Assembly: GCF_048820895.1 (NCBI RefSeq)
Contig: NZ_JBMERQ010000006.1
Span: 62,001-126,000, forward strand
Direction: 5' to 3'
Origin: Cribrihabitans_A neustonicus
Lineage (GTDB): Bacteria; Pseudomonadota; Alphaproteobacteria; Rhodobacterales; Rhodobacteraceae
DNA: 64,000 nucleotides
How positions within the stretch are numbered: position 1 is the first letter of the stretch; every line of letters begins with the position of its first letter. This document shows positions 16,068 to 24,501 of this stretch, piece after piece. The translations under genes were made by a program, and so were the position numbers. The notes beneath the pieces are model-generated. The model did not search any database. It saw only the letters and a program-made list of their open reading frames with translations, and had not been told where the DNA came from.

Positions 16068-17476
16068 TTCCGGTCGATGGTTTTGCGTGCGATCCCGAGG
16101 CGGCGCGCGGCCTCGGCGCGGTTGCCGCCGCAGGCCTCCAGCGTGGCCAGGATATGGCGCTGCTCGACCGCGGCCAGGCTCTCGGTCTCGCCCGTGCCTG
16201 CTGGCGCGCCAAGCGCCTCGCTGTAGCTGCCCTCGATCAGCGCGCGCTCCACCGTGTTGCGCAGCTCCATCACGTTGCCGGGCCAGCTGTGCGCCAGCAG
16301 CCGCCGCCGTGCATCCGGCGGCAGCGCAGGCGGGGTCAGCCCCAGACGGGCCGACAAGGTCTCCGCGAAGAAGGCGGTCAATTCCAGCACGTCCTCGCCG
16401 CGTTCGCGCAGGGGCGGCTGCACGATCTCGATCACGTTAAGGAGGTAGAAAAGATCGGCGCGGAAGCTGCGTTCCTCCACCGCCTGTTTCAGAGGGCGCA
16501 GGCAGGAGCAGATGATGCGCACGTCGAGCGTGATACTGCGCCCCGCTCCGATCGGGCGGAAGCGGCCGGTGGTCAGCAGCTCGACGAGGATGTTCTGGCA
16601 GGCAGGCGGCAGCAGGTCGACATCTTCGAGGTAGAGCGTGCCGCCCGCCGCGTCTTGCAGCATGCCGTCCTGCGGCTGGCCAGGCTCTGGCCTCTGCGCC
16701 TCCGCGGCAGCTTCGATGCGGCCGAACAGGCGGGCCTGGAAGGCGGCCTCGCTCATGCCCTTGCATTGCAGCCAGACGAAAGCGTTCCCTGCGCGCGGCG
16801 AGCTGCTGTGCAGCATGCGCGCGGCGATCTGCTTGCCGGATCCGGCCTCGCCGCGGATCACCACATGGGAGGCGGCAGCCGCCGCCCGGCCGATCACCTG
16901 GCGCACCGCCTGGATCGCAGGAGAGGAGCCGAGGAGCGCGTTGCGGTGATGCAGCAGGTCCTTGCCCGCCTCCAGCTCGTGCCGCAGCACCGCGTTCTGC
17001 CGCTGCAGCCGGGTGCGGGCAAGACACTGGGAGATGGCGTTCAAAAGCTGGTTCACCCGGAAGGGCTTCAGCAGAAAATCGGACGCGCCGGCCCGGATCG
17101 CGGCAATGGCGGTCTCCAGGTCGGCAAAGGCGGTCATCAGGATCACATCGGAAAACAGCCCGATGCGGCGCTGCTCCTGCAGCCAGTCGACGCCCTTCTG
17201 CCGGGGCATCACGTTGTCCAGCAGCACGATGTCATAGCTGTTGGCATCGAGCAGCGCCGCCGCCTCGACCGTGTCGGCAGTGGCATCGACGCGGGCGCAA
17301 GACCCGGCCAGCGCCTTGGACAGGAAATTGCGCATGCCCGGCTCGTCGTCGATGACCAGCACGGAGGCCGAAGGCAGAGCGGGGCCAAAGCCCTCCTGAA
17401 CCGGATCGGGCGCCTTCTCAGGAAACGCCTCAGAGTCGGCTGCCGCGGCGGGCGGGGCGGGGGCATTTTCCTGCAT
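16046..17476 (-). CDS. NtrC-family response regulator lacking the GAFTGA motif
   Basis: This cytoplasmic response regulator (476 aa from ATG 17476) has a receiver domain at about 40-155 with IDDE and the phospho-Asp in DIVLLDNVMP. A AAA+ domain covers about 175-405 and a Fis-type HTH ends the protein (NRAEAARRLGIARKTIDRK). The AAA+ domain is worn: Walker A reads GEAGSGKQ, Walker B reads LYLEDVDLL, and where GAFTGA is expected the chain runs RLFGRIEAAAEAQRP. Such proteins (for example Rhodobacter NtrC and HupR) work without sigma-54. An ATG at 17641 would add 55 Arg/Pro-rich residues and is not favoured; neither start has a good ribosome site. Confidence 0.87.
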   Translation of the reverse strand: MQENAPAPPAAAADSEAFPEKAPDPVQEGFGPALPSASVLVIDDEPGMRNFLSKALAGSCARVDATADTVEAAALLDANSYDIVLLDNVMPRQKGVDWLQEQRRIGLFSDVILMTAFADLETAIAAIRAGASDFLLKPFRVNQLLNAISQCLARTRLQRQNAVLRHELEAGKDLLHHRNALLGSSPAIQAVRQVIGRAAAAASHVVIRGEAGSGKQIAARMLHSSSPRAGNAFVWLQCKGMSEAAFQARLFGRIEAAAEAQRPEPGQPQDGMLQDAAGGTLYLEDVDLLPPACQNILVELLTTGRFRPIGAGRSITLDVRIICSCLRPLKQAVEERSFRADLFYLLNVIEIVQPPLRERGEDVLELTAFFAETLSARLGLTPPALPPDARRRLLAHSWPGNVMELRNTVERALIEGSYSEALGAPAGTGETESLAAVEQRHILATLEACGGNRAEAARRLGIARKTIDRKCRAWGL

Positions 17477-18263
17477 GCGCGGCGGATCTACCGGAAGCGG
17501 CGGCTGGCGCGCGGTGCCACGGCGCCGCGCTGGCGGGAAATGGGACCAGTCCGGCGGCCCGGGGCGGTTCTCATGGCGGCGGCGTCTCCTGCGGCAACTG
17601 CCGCGGAAATCTGCGGCCAGGGCCACAGTATGGCGGGCCATCCGGTCTGCTGCAAGCCGCGGCGGCGGCGGCCGCGATGCAGGCCGGTCACTGTTATTGT
17701 CGTTGCCCGCGGCACTCGCTCGCAGTCACCGCCGCCGCACTCGCGTTAAGCGAGCGGGAGGGGCTGGAGCTGATCGCGTGGCTGCGGCGCGTTCGCAGCC
17801 GCTGCGGGTGGCGGCTTTCCGGGCCTGTCCTTCAGCGCAACCGCGGGGTGCAACGGAAACGGTGCAGTTTTGCGATTCTGGAAAAAAAGAATCACTTAAG
17901 GTCGGGTTTCGCGCAAGAAAACAGCAGGGGATGCGCCGATCCGGGCACATGCCGGACATTGGGGAAGGTGCCCGGGCAGCAGCTGATTACTGCCACGTGG
18001 GGAGCAGATCTGGGCGTCGATGCCGCGTCCAGGAGGTGCGGGTTAAGTTGTTGCATGTAAACGCAATAATTCTTCCTTCAGGTTGAATTGACAAACCCCG
18101 ATGCGTGTCCTGGAACCGGTATTCCCGGCTTGCGAGGAGGCTCGATTTTCAGCCTCCGGAAGGGCAGGGGCATCTCTAGGACACGTTCGTAATGGGCTGG
18201 TGACGGACAATTAACACACCGCAAATAGCCTGCTCCGGAAAACAACTTCAGGAGCAATACAGA
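17477..18263. other. Non-coding region between divergent regulator and binding-protein genes
   Basis: No credible gene is seen. The left part is very GC-rich and holds a short inverted repeat CTCGC-GTTAA-GCGAG (17740-17754). A TTGACA at 18088-18093 could be a -35 for the gene at 18264, but no good -10 follows at the right distance. The region is long enough for upstream control sites of both divergent transcripts. Confidence 0.5.
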
Positions 18264-19040
18264 ATGAAGATTTCCTTCGCAGCGCTTCTCTGCGCCACGG
18301 TTGCGGCGTACTCTGCCCCGGCCTTCGCCGCCGAGGTCGAGGTTCTGGTCGGCGACCTGCCGCCCATGGTGAACAAGGACGGATCAGGCCGCGAGGCCGA
18401 GATCATCTCCGCCACGCTGGAGCAATGCGGCCACAGCGCGAAATTCACCATCCAGCCCTTCACCCGCCACTGGCAGTCCTTCGAGGGCGGTGCGGGCGAC
18501 GCCGTGGCCACGGTGCCGGTGGGCATGCCAATGGCAGGCGCGCAGACCTCGCCCTATGTCTCCTACCAGAACGGCGTGTCCTTCCTGCGCGACACAGGCG
18601 CCGAGGTGGGCTCGCTGGAGGACCTGAAGGGCATGAAGATCGTGGCCTTCGAGGGCGCCTCCAACATCATCCCGGGCCTGTCGGGCCAGACCGGCGCCTT
18701 CAAGTCCTACCGTGAGATGGCTGACCAGGAGACCCAGAGCAAGCTGCTTTACGGCAAACGCGTGGACGGCATCCTGGGCGACGGCATGCTGTTTGCCGAG
18801 TTTGCCCGCCAGCTGCAGGAAGCCGGCAGCTCCGCCGGTGTCGACGCCAGCCAGCCGATCGAGTTCCGCGCCATCTTCGCGCCGACTCCCTATGGAATGA
18901 GCTTCCGCGATCCGGCCATGGCAGCGGATTTCGACCGCTGCTTCTCGGAACTGGAGGCCAACGGCACAATTGCCGAGATCAACACCCGCTGGACCGACAA
19001 ATACCGCGGCGCGCTGGGCGACAACTACATGTCTTACTGA
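18264..19040 (+). CDS. Orphan periplasmic amino-acid-type solute-binding protein (SBP_bac_3-like)
   Basis: This is a 258-aa exported protein. A signal peptide of about 22 residues ends at PAFA-AE, and the mature part has the type-3 solute-binding pattern (AEIISATLEQCGH, SLEDLKGMKIVAFEGAS, AEINTRWTDKY). AGGAG lies eight bases before the ATG. No ABC permease or ATPase adjoins it; instead a chemoreceptor gene begins 136 bp downstream on the same strand. It may present a ligand to that receptor, or to the kinase encoded to the left (inference). The divergence from true transport receptors is moderate. Confidence 0.82.
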   Translation: MKISFAALLCATVAAYSAPAFAAEVEVLVGDLPPMVNKDGSGREAEIISATLEQCGHSAKFTIQPFTRHWQSFEGGAGDAVATVPVGMPMAGAQTSPYVSYQNGVSFLRDTGAEVGSLEDLKGMKIVAFEGASNIIPGLSGQTGAFKSYREMADQETQSKLLYGKRVDGILGDGMLFAEFARQLQEAGSSAGVDASQPIEFRAIFAPTPYGMSFRDPAMAADFDRCFSELEANGTIAEINTRWTDKYRGALGDNYMSY

Positions 19041-19176
19041 CCTCGCGCCCGGCGTTCCGGGCGCCTGACCTGACCGCAAAGTCACCCGGGCCTCGGCTTC
19101 CTGCTGGCGGCCCGGGCAGCCGCGCGGTCCCTGCCTGCCCGGTCCGGGCATGGCCATACGAAATCTGGAGCGGATC

Positions 19177-20940
19177 ATGAGACGCCTGACCAAACAGTTG
19201 TTCGCGATGACGATCAAGAAGCGGCTGCTGCTGCCGATCATCGCCTGTATCGTGCTTTCGAATGCGGCCTATACTGTCTTCTGGGCGTCAAAACACAGCA
19301 AGGCGCTGCTCGAAGCCTTTGAAAGCGAAGTGAACTTGGCGCAGACCTTTGTTGCGCCGCCGGTGGCGGCCGCGGTCTGGGACTTCGACAGCGAAGGCGC
19401 TGAAGGCGCGCTCATGGGCGTGACCGAAATGCAGGATGCGCTTTTTGCGCAAGTGCTGGTGGAGGGCGACACCTTTGCCGAGGTCTTTGTCGATGACAGC
19501 CGGCGTGCGGAATGGGTGGCACCGGTTGCGGACCTGCTGGCGGCGGAAGAGGCCGAGTTCAGCCTTGAGACTGACCAGCTGGCTTATGTGAAATTCCCCG
19601 TCACCCACGAAGAGGGCGGCGAGGTGGCGCAGATTGTCATGGGCTTCCACAACGGCCGGGTGCAGGCGACGATCCAATCGCTCTACCTGCAATCGGCCGC
19701 GATCAGCCTGGCGGTCATCCTTGTGGTGGCCCTCATCGTTTTCTTCTCCGCCGCCTCGGTCACCCGGCCGCTGGACAAGATCATCGCCCGAATTGGCGCC
19801 CTGCGCGACGGCGATATGGACAGCCCGGTTCCGGAGGAGCGCCGCCGCGACGAGCTGGGCCGCCTGGCTGGTGCCGTAGGTGAATTCATCCAGGCGATGC
19901 GCGCCAATGCCGCGCTGGAAGCACAAACACGTGAGGCCGCGAAGGAGCAGGCCGCGGTGGTGCAGGAGCTTGCCACGGGCCTCAATAACCTGGCCCAGGG
20001 CTTGCTGTCGCACCGGATCAACCGCGACATGAGCGAGGAATATGTGACCCTGCGCTCGGACTTCAACAAAACCGCGGAGTCGCTCGATGACCTGATCGGC
20101 CGGGTGCTGGTGACCATAGGCCGGATCGAGGACCAGACCGCGCAAATGGCGCAAGGTACCGACGACCTGTCGCGCCGCACCGAAACCCAAGCGGCGACGC
20201 TGGAGCAGACCGCAGCGGCGCTGGATCAGATCACCACCAATGTGAAGGCTGCAACCCAACAGACATCGGATGTGGAGCACACCGTCTCCGACACCCGCTC
20301 GGAAGTCTTGCGGTGCGGTGAAATTGTGCAGCGTGCTGTGGAGGCAATGCGGGAGATCGACGAATCGGCCGCGAAAATCTCTGAAATCAACGACGTGATC
20401 GAGGGGATCTCGTTCCAGACCAACTTGCTGGCACTAAACGCTGGCGTGGAGGCTGCGCGGGCGGGTGAGTTCGGCCGCGGCTTTGCGGTCGTCGCATCGG
20501 AAGTGCGCAATCTGGCGCTGGCGTCCTCGAAGTCTGCGAATGAAATCAAGGGATTGATTGATGCAAGCTCCGACAAGGTGAAAGTCGGTGTCGGCCTCGT
20601 GGACGAAGCGGGCCAGGCGATCGGCACCATCATCGAAAAGATTCAGCAGGTGGCGGAGCTGGCGGTGCAGATTGCGGCATCCTCGCGCGAGCAGGCTTCA
20701 ACGATCAGCGAGATCAACTCGGGCGTGACCGAGCTGGACCGCGTTACTCAGCAGAATGCCAGCATGGTGGAACGCTCCAGCGAGCAGGGCCAGACCCTGA
20801 AGCAGGCGGCGGCCGAACTGGCGGAGCTGGTTGCTGCCTTCAAACCCTCGCAGAAGGCGGCCGCAATCGCGGCAGTGCCGGATGGAGCAGGGGACCATTG
20901 GGGGGGGCAGGATTTCACTCAGGACCGGCTCGCCGGCTGA
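19177..20940 (+). CDS. Methyl-accepting chemotaxis protein
   Basis: This inner-membrane chemoreceptor has 587 aa. TM1 spans about 15-37, a short periplasmic sensor runs to about 170, and TM2 spans about 180-200. A HAMP domain (SVTRPLDKIIARI) follows, then the signalling coiled coil with tip EGISFQTNLLALNAGVEAAR and methylation-region heptads (RTETQAATLEQTAAALDQI). GGAG six bases before ATG 19177 fixes the start over the ATG at 19150. There is no C-terminal CheR-binding pentapeptide. It is paired with the binding protein just upstream, suggesting indirect ligand sensing. Confidence 0.92.
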   Translation: MRRLTKQLFAMTIKKRLLLPIIACIVLSNAAYTVFWASKHSKALLEAFESEVNLAQTFVAPPVAAAVWDFDSEGAEGALMGVTEMQDALFAQVLVEGDTFAEVFVDDSRRAEWVAPVADLLAAEEAEFSLETDQLAYVKFPVTHEEGGEVAQIVMGFHNGRVQATIQSLYLQSAAISLAVILVVALIVFFSAASVTRPLDKIIARIGALRDGDMDSPVPEERRRDELGRLAGAVGEFIQAMRANAALEAQTREAAKEQAAVVQELATGLNNLAQGLLSHRINRDMSEEYVTLRSDFNKTAESLDDLIGRVLVTIGRIEDQTAQMAQGTDDLSRRTETQAATLEQTAAALDQITTNVKAATQQTSDVEHTVSDTRSEVLRCGEIVQRAVEAMREIDESAAKISEINDVIEGISFQTNLLALNAGVEAARAGEFGRGFAVVASEVRNLALASSKSANEIKGLIDASSDKVKVGVGLVDEAGQAIGTIIEKIQQVAELAVQIAASSREQASTISEINSGVTELDRVTQQNASMVERSSEQGQTLKQAAAELAELVAAFKPSQKAAAIAAVPDGAGDHWGGQDFTQDRLAG

Positions 20941-21070
20941 TACCGGAAACCGGAAAAGGGAGCAGGCGGGGCGGCTTGCGTCCCGCTTTGCCGTGTCCGG
21001 CCCCCCGTTGCGCACTCTGCGCCAGCTGTTAGGCTGGCGCCTGTCACCCCCAGCAGTTGCAAGGCGGACC

Positions 21071-22054
21071 ATGCCCAGATCTTCCCCATACCGGCCTTTC
21101 CATCCCGATCCGGAACAGATGCGGCTGGCGCCTGACGTGTCCGGCAATGCGATTAACGGGCTGGGGGAGGCGGCTCGGCGGCGGCCCCGGCATGTCTACT
21201 GGGCGCCCGACCCGGACCAGATCCCGCACGGGCGCATGCAGCGGTGGTTCTATACCGTGGCGCCCGACCATCCCGCGCTCACCGCGGCCCGGCAGGCGCG
21301 GCAGAGAATCCTGGAGCGGAAGATCCCGCCCGTCGCCTGCGAGCCGGTTGAGCGCGGGCCGGAAGAGTGGACCGCGGCCCTGCAAGACTTCACCGCCACC
21401 GGTGTCTGCGAAATGGCAGGCGTGGCGGAGATGCGGGCGGATTGGGTGTTCGAGGGGCAGCAGGTCACGCAGTCGCGGATCATTGTGCTGGGGGTGCAGC
21501 ATGACTACGCCGAGATCGCCAAGGCGCCGGAACCAGAGGCCGGAGCCGAGGTCATCCGTCAGTACGGCCGCGCCGCGGGGGCGGCCAAGCAGGTAGCGGG
21601 CTGGCTGCGGCAGCAGGGCTGGGCAGCGGAGCCGGTGACGGGCCCGATGTCTGGCGCGATCACCCTGATCCCTGCGGCCCTTGCGTGCGGTTTTGGCGAG
21701 CTTGGGAAACATGGCTCGATCATCAACCCGGAACTGGGTGCCAGCTTCCGCCTCTCCGCGGTGCTGACCGATGCGCCCATGGCCCCGACGCAGCAGCAGG
21801 ACCACGGCATCGACAGTTTCTGCGCCAGCTGCCGGATTTGCGAGGACGCCTGCCCGCCGGAAGCCATCGCCCCCGCGAAACAGACGGTGCGCGGCGAGGA
21901 GAAGTGGTACGTGGATTTCGACCGCTGCCTGCCGTTCTTCAACCAGACCCATGGCTGCGGTATCTGTATTGCGGTCTGCCCCTGGTCGCGGCCTGGCGTC
22001 GGCCTCAACCTCGCCGCCAAGCTGGCGCGCAAGCAGGAGCGGGAGGCGGGCTGA
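21071..22054 (+). CDS. Small reductive-dehalogenase-like corrinoid/iron-sulfur protein
   Basis: This 327-aa protein resembles the catalytic core of reductive dehalogenases more than QueG. The segment ALACGFGELGKHGSIINPE followed by FRLSAVLTDAPM is the corrinoid-domain signature. CASCRICEDACP and a second cluster (C-x9-CGICIAVCPW after KWYVDFDRC) supply two [4Fe-4S] sites. There is no Tat signal, no membrane anchor gene and no respiratory partner, so it should be cytoplasmic. The start at 21071 gives a homologous N-terminus but has only a weak AAGG ribosome site; longer frames run back into the chemoreceptor gene. The reaction is unknown; cobalamin dependence is inferred from the family. Confidence 0.78.
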   Translation: MPRSSPYRPFHPDPEQMRLAPDVSGNAINGLGEAARRRPRHVYWAPDPDQIPHGRMQRWFYTVAPDHPALTAARQARQRILERKIPPVACEPVERGPEEWTAALQDFTATGVCEMAGVAEMRADWVFEGQQVTQSRIIVLGVQHDYAEIAKAPEPEAGAEVIRQYGRAAGAAKQVAGWLRQQGWAAEPVTGPMSGAITLIPAALACGFGELGKHGSIINPELGASFRLSAVLTDAPMAPTQQQDHGIDSFCASCRICEDACPPEAIAPAKQTVRGEEKWYVDFDRCLPFFNQTHGCGICIAVCPWSRPGVGLNLAAKLARKQEREAG

Positions 22055-22063
22055 GGCACGGAA

Positions 22064-22975
22064 TTACCCCGGGTCCGGCGCCTCCGCCACGAAGGGCGCA
22101 AGGCTGTCCACAAAAACGTCCATGAAATCCCGCACCACCGGCGGCACGCTGACCGAGCTTGGGTGCAGGATGGACAGCCGGTGGTGGATCTGCGGCTCGA
22201 AAGGGCGGATGACGATGCCCTTGCCGCGGAAGCCTTCGGCATCAAGCGCACTCACAACTGAGGCGCCCAGCCCCTCCTGCACCAGCGTGCAGGCGGCGGT
22301 GAACTGGCGCACCTCGACCAGACTGTTGATCTCCGCGCTTTCGGCGGCAAAAGCCCGCGAGAGGCGGTGGTAGAAGCGGCTGTCGCGCCGGGTGTGGATG
22401 ATCTTCTCGCCCGCAAGGTCCACCGGCGTGATAACGGCTTTCTCCGACAGCGCGTGGCCCTCAGGAAGGATGCAGACCGAGCGGATAAAGATGTCCCGGC
22501 TCTCCGTGGCTGGATGGCCGGAGAAGCCGTCGGTAATGCCGCAGTCGTATTGTTCTCCGATGATCCACTCCAGGATACGCTCCGGCCGGTCTGGCTCCAG
22601 CGTCACCGTGACCCCGGGGCGGTCCTTCAGGAAACCGGCCAGCACCTTGGGCAGGTGGCTGGTGGCAAAGCCAGGGAGGCAGGCCACCCGGATATGGCCG
22701 CCGGTGCGCTCCTTCAGGTCGCGGCGCAGATCTTCGAGGTGGTCGAGACCGCTGAGGATGCGCCGCACCTCCGCCAGCAAATGCCGGGAATCGCTGGTTG
22801 GCTCCAGTATGCCGCGGCGGCGCTGGAACAACTCCAGGTCCATCGAGGCCGCAAAGTCCGAGATCAGCCGGCTGACCGCCGGCTGCGACACCCCCAGTTT
22901 CTCCGCTGCTTTGGTAACGCTGCCGGATTCCGCGACGGTGCGGAAGGCTTCCAGCTGCCGCAAGGTGAATTTCAA
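22064..22975 (-). CDS. LysR-family transcriptional regulator
   Basis: This 303-aa regulator begins with the family HTH (FTLRQLEAFRTVAESGSVTKAAEKLGVSQPAVSRLISDFA). A LysR substrate-binding domain follows from about residue 90 (GHIRVACLPGFATSHLPKVLAGF). It is transcribed divergently from ugpB with 146 bp between the starts, the classic arrangement for a LysR protein controlling its neighbour. The inverted repeat CATA-N9-TATG (23026-23042), which contains T-N11-A, is a candidate site. It converges with the reductive-dehalogenase-like gene, 9 bp apart. The effector is unknown. Confidence 0.92.
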   Translation of the reverse strand: MKFTLRQLEAFRTVAESGSVTKAAEKLGVSQPAVSRLISDFAASMDLELFQRRRGILEPTSDSRHLLAEVRRILSGLDHLEDLRRDLKERTGGHIRVACLPGFATSHLPKVLAGFLKDRPGVTVTLEPDRPERILEWIIGEQYDCGITDGFSGHPATESRDIFIRSVCILPEGHALSEKAVITPVDLAGEKIIHTRRDSRFYHRLSRAFAAESAEINSLVEVRQFTAACTLVQEGLGASVVSALDAEGFRGKGIVIRPFEPQIHHRLSILHPSSVSVPPVVRDFMDVFVDSLAPFVAEAPDPG

Positions 22976-23025
22976 GGCGTTCTCCCGCTTTGCCTGACCA
23001 ATTTATATGCTGGGTTTGGATTGCG

Positions 23026-23074
23026 CATAGCATTTTGTTATGAAGCTGTCATGAAATTTTCACTTGAATTATAT
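23026..23074 (+). promoter_or_regulatory. Pho box and promoter of the ugp operon, overlapping a LysR-type box
   Basis: Three 7-bp direct repeats at 11-bp steps, TTGTTAT (23035), CTGTCAT (23046) and TTTTCAC (23057), match the PhoB-box pattern. CTGTCAT is an exact half-site. TTATAT at 23069-23074 is a suitable -10 just downstream. CATA-N9-TATG (23026-23042), a T-N11-A site, overlaps the first repeat, so PhoB and the divergent LysR protein could compete or cooperate. Confidence 0.65.
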
Positions 23075-23121
23075 CTCCGTCTGCCAAATGCTCCCCGGCA
23101 TAAACCCGAGGGAGAGAAGCT

Positions 23122-24426
23122 GTGACTATTTCGAAGAATGCAATTGCCAGCGTGCTGGCGCTGAGCGTGACCGCCGGCATGGCGGCCGCGGAGACCGAGC
23201 TGCAGTGGTGGCACGCCATGGGCGGCACCAACGGCGAGCGGATCGACAAGATCGCGGCGGATTTCAACGCCAGCCAGGACGAATACAAGATCGTGCCCAC
23301 CTACAAGGGCAACTACACCGAAACCATGACCGCAGCTGTCGCCGCCTTCCGCGCGGGCGAGCAGCCCCACCTGGTGCAGGTCTTCGAGGTCGGCACCGCC
23401 ACCATGATGGCCGCCAAGGGCGCAATTGTCCCGATCGAGCAGATGATGAAGGACGCGGGCGAGGACTTCGACAAGTCCGACTACCTGCCGGCCGTGATCT
23501 CCTACTACCAGACCCCCGAAGGCGAGCTTCTGTCGATGCCGTTCAACAGCTCAACCCCGGTGCTGTGGTACAACGCCGACGCGCTGGAAGCCGCGGGAGT
23601 CGAGCCGCCCAAGACCTGGGACGAGGTGAAGGCCGCGGCACAGGCGCTGGTCGATAACGGCATGGACTGCGGCCTGTCCTTCGGCTGGCAGTCCTGGGTG
23701 ATGCTGGAGAACTTCTCCGCCTGGCACGACCTGCCGCTGGGCAGCAAAGAGAACGGCTTTGCCGGTTTCGACACCGAGCTGCAGTTCAACAACGAAAAGG
23801 TCGCGGCGCGGCTGGATGACATCGCCTCGATGAGCGAGGGCAACCTGTTCAAATACGGCGGCCGCCGCGGCGACAGCCTGCCGCTGTTCACCAACGGCGA
23901 ATGCGGCATGTGGATGAACTCCTCGGCCTATTACGGCTCGATCAAGGAGCAGGCAAACTTCGAGTTCGGCCAGACCATGCTGCCGCTCGACACCAAGATC
24001 GCCGACGCTCCGCAGAACTCGATCATCGGCGGCGCGACGCTCTGGGCGCTGTCCGGTCACGAGGCTGAGGACTACAAGGGCCTGGCGAAGTTCATGACCT
24101 ACCTGTCCTCCCCTGAGGTGCAGGCCTGGTGGCACCAGGAGACCGGCTATGTTCCGATCACCACCGCCGCTTACGAGCTGAGCAAGGAGCAGGGCTTCTA
24201 CGAGACGAACCCCGGCACTGACACCGCAATCAAGCAGCTGAGCCTGAACGAGCCGACGCCGAACTCGCGCGGCATCCGCTTCGGCAACTTCGTGCAGATC
24301 CGCGACGTGATCAACGAGGAGCTTGAAGCGCTCTGGGCGGGTGACAAATCCGCGGATGAGGCGCTGAACACTGCGGCAGAGCGCGGCAACGCGCTGCTGC
24401 GCAAGTTCGAACGCTCCGCCAAGTAA
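23122..24426 (+). CDS. ugpB: sn-Glycerol-3-phosphate ABC transporter, periplasmic binding protein
   Basis: This 434-aa receptor for glycerol-3-phosphate and glycerophosphodiesters starts at GTG 23122, preceded by GGGAGAG. The signal peptide (about 23 residues, ending AAA-ETELQWWHAMGG) is followed by UgpB hallmarks: QWWHAMGG, PFNSSTPVLWYNADAL, TNGECGMWMNSSAYYG and WWHQETGYVPIT. It is the first gene of ugpBAECQ and lies behind a Pho box. A strong hairpin with a U-run follows the stop, which should keep the receptor more abundant than the downstream subunits. Confidence 0.95.
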   Translation: MTISKNAIASVLALSVTAGMAAAETELQWWHAMGGTNGERIDKIAADFNASQDEYKIVPTYKGNYTETMTAAVAAFRAGEQPHLVQVFEVGTATMMAAKGAIVPIEQMMKDAGEDFDKSDYLPAVISYYQTPEGELLSMPFNSSTPVLWYNADALEAAGVEPPKTWDEVKAAAQALVDNGMDCGLSFGWQSWVMLENFSAWHDLPLGSKENGFAGFDTELQFNNEKVAARLDDIASMSEGNLFKYGGRRGDSLPLFTNGECGMWMNSSAYYGSIKEQANFEFGQTMLPLDTKIADAPQNSIIGGATLWALSGHEAEDYKGLAKFMTYLSSPEVQAWWHQETGYVPITTAAYELSKEQGFYETNPGTDTAIKQLSLNEPTPNSRGIRFGNFVQIRDVINEELEALWAGDKSADEALNTAAERGNALLRKFERSAK

Positions 24427-24441
24427 CCCTTGCACACCGCG

Positions 24442-24474
24442 CACCCCGGGGGCTCACCGCCTCCGGGGTGTTTT
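24442..24474 (+). terminator. Attenuating terminator between ugpB and ugpA
   Basis: An 11-bp stem with one G-U pair (24442-24452 with 24460-24470) has a 7-nt loop and TTTT at 24471-24474. As ugpA follows at 28 bp on the same strand, partial read-through is expected. Confidence 0.8.
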
Positions 24475-24501
24475 GCGCTCAAGAGACCCCCCGAACCGCC
24501 C

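Noticed and set aside
16154..17749. A 531-codon plus-strand frame opposite the NtrC-like gene
   Set aside because: The opposite strand encodes receiver, AAA+ and HTH domains in order; this frame is Arg/Gln/His-rich without recognisable domains.
20831..21070. An N-terminal extension of the reductive-dehalogenase-like protein
   Set aside because: The extra 80 codons overlap the chemoreceptor gene, are Arg-rich and contain no Tat motif; ATG 21071 gives a clean start.
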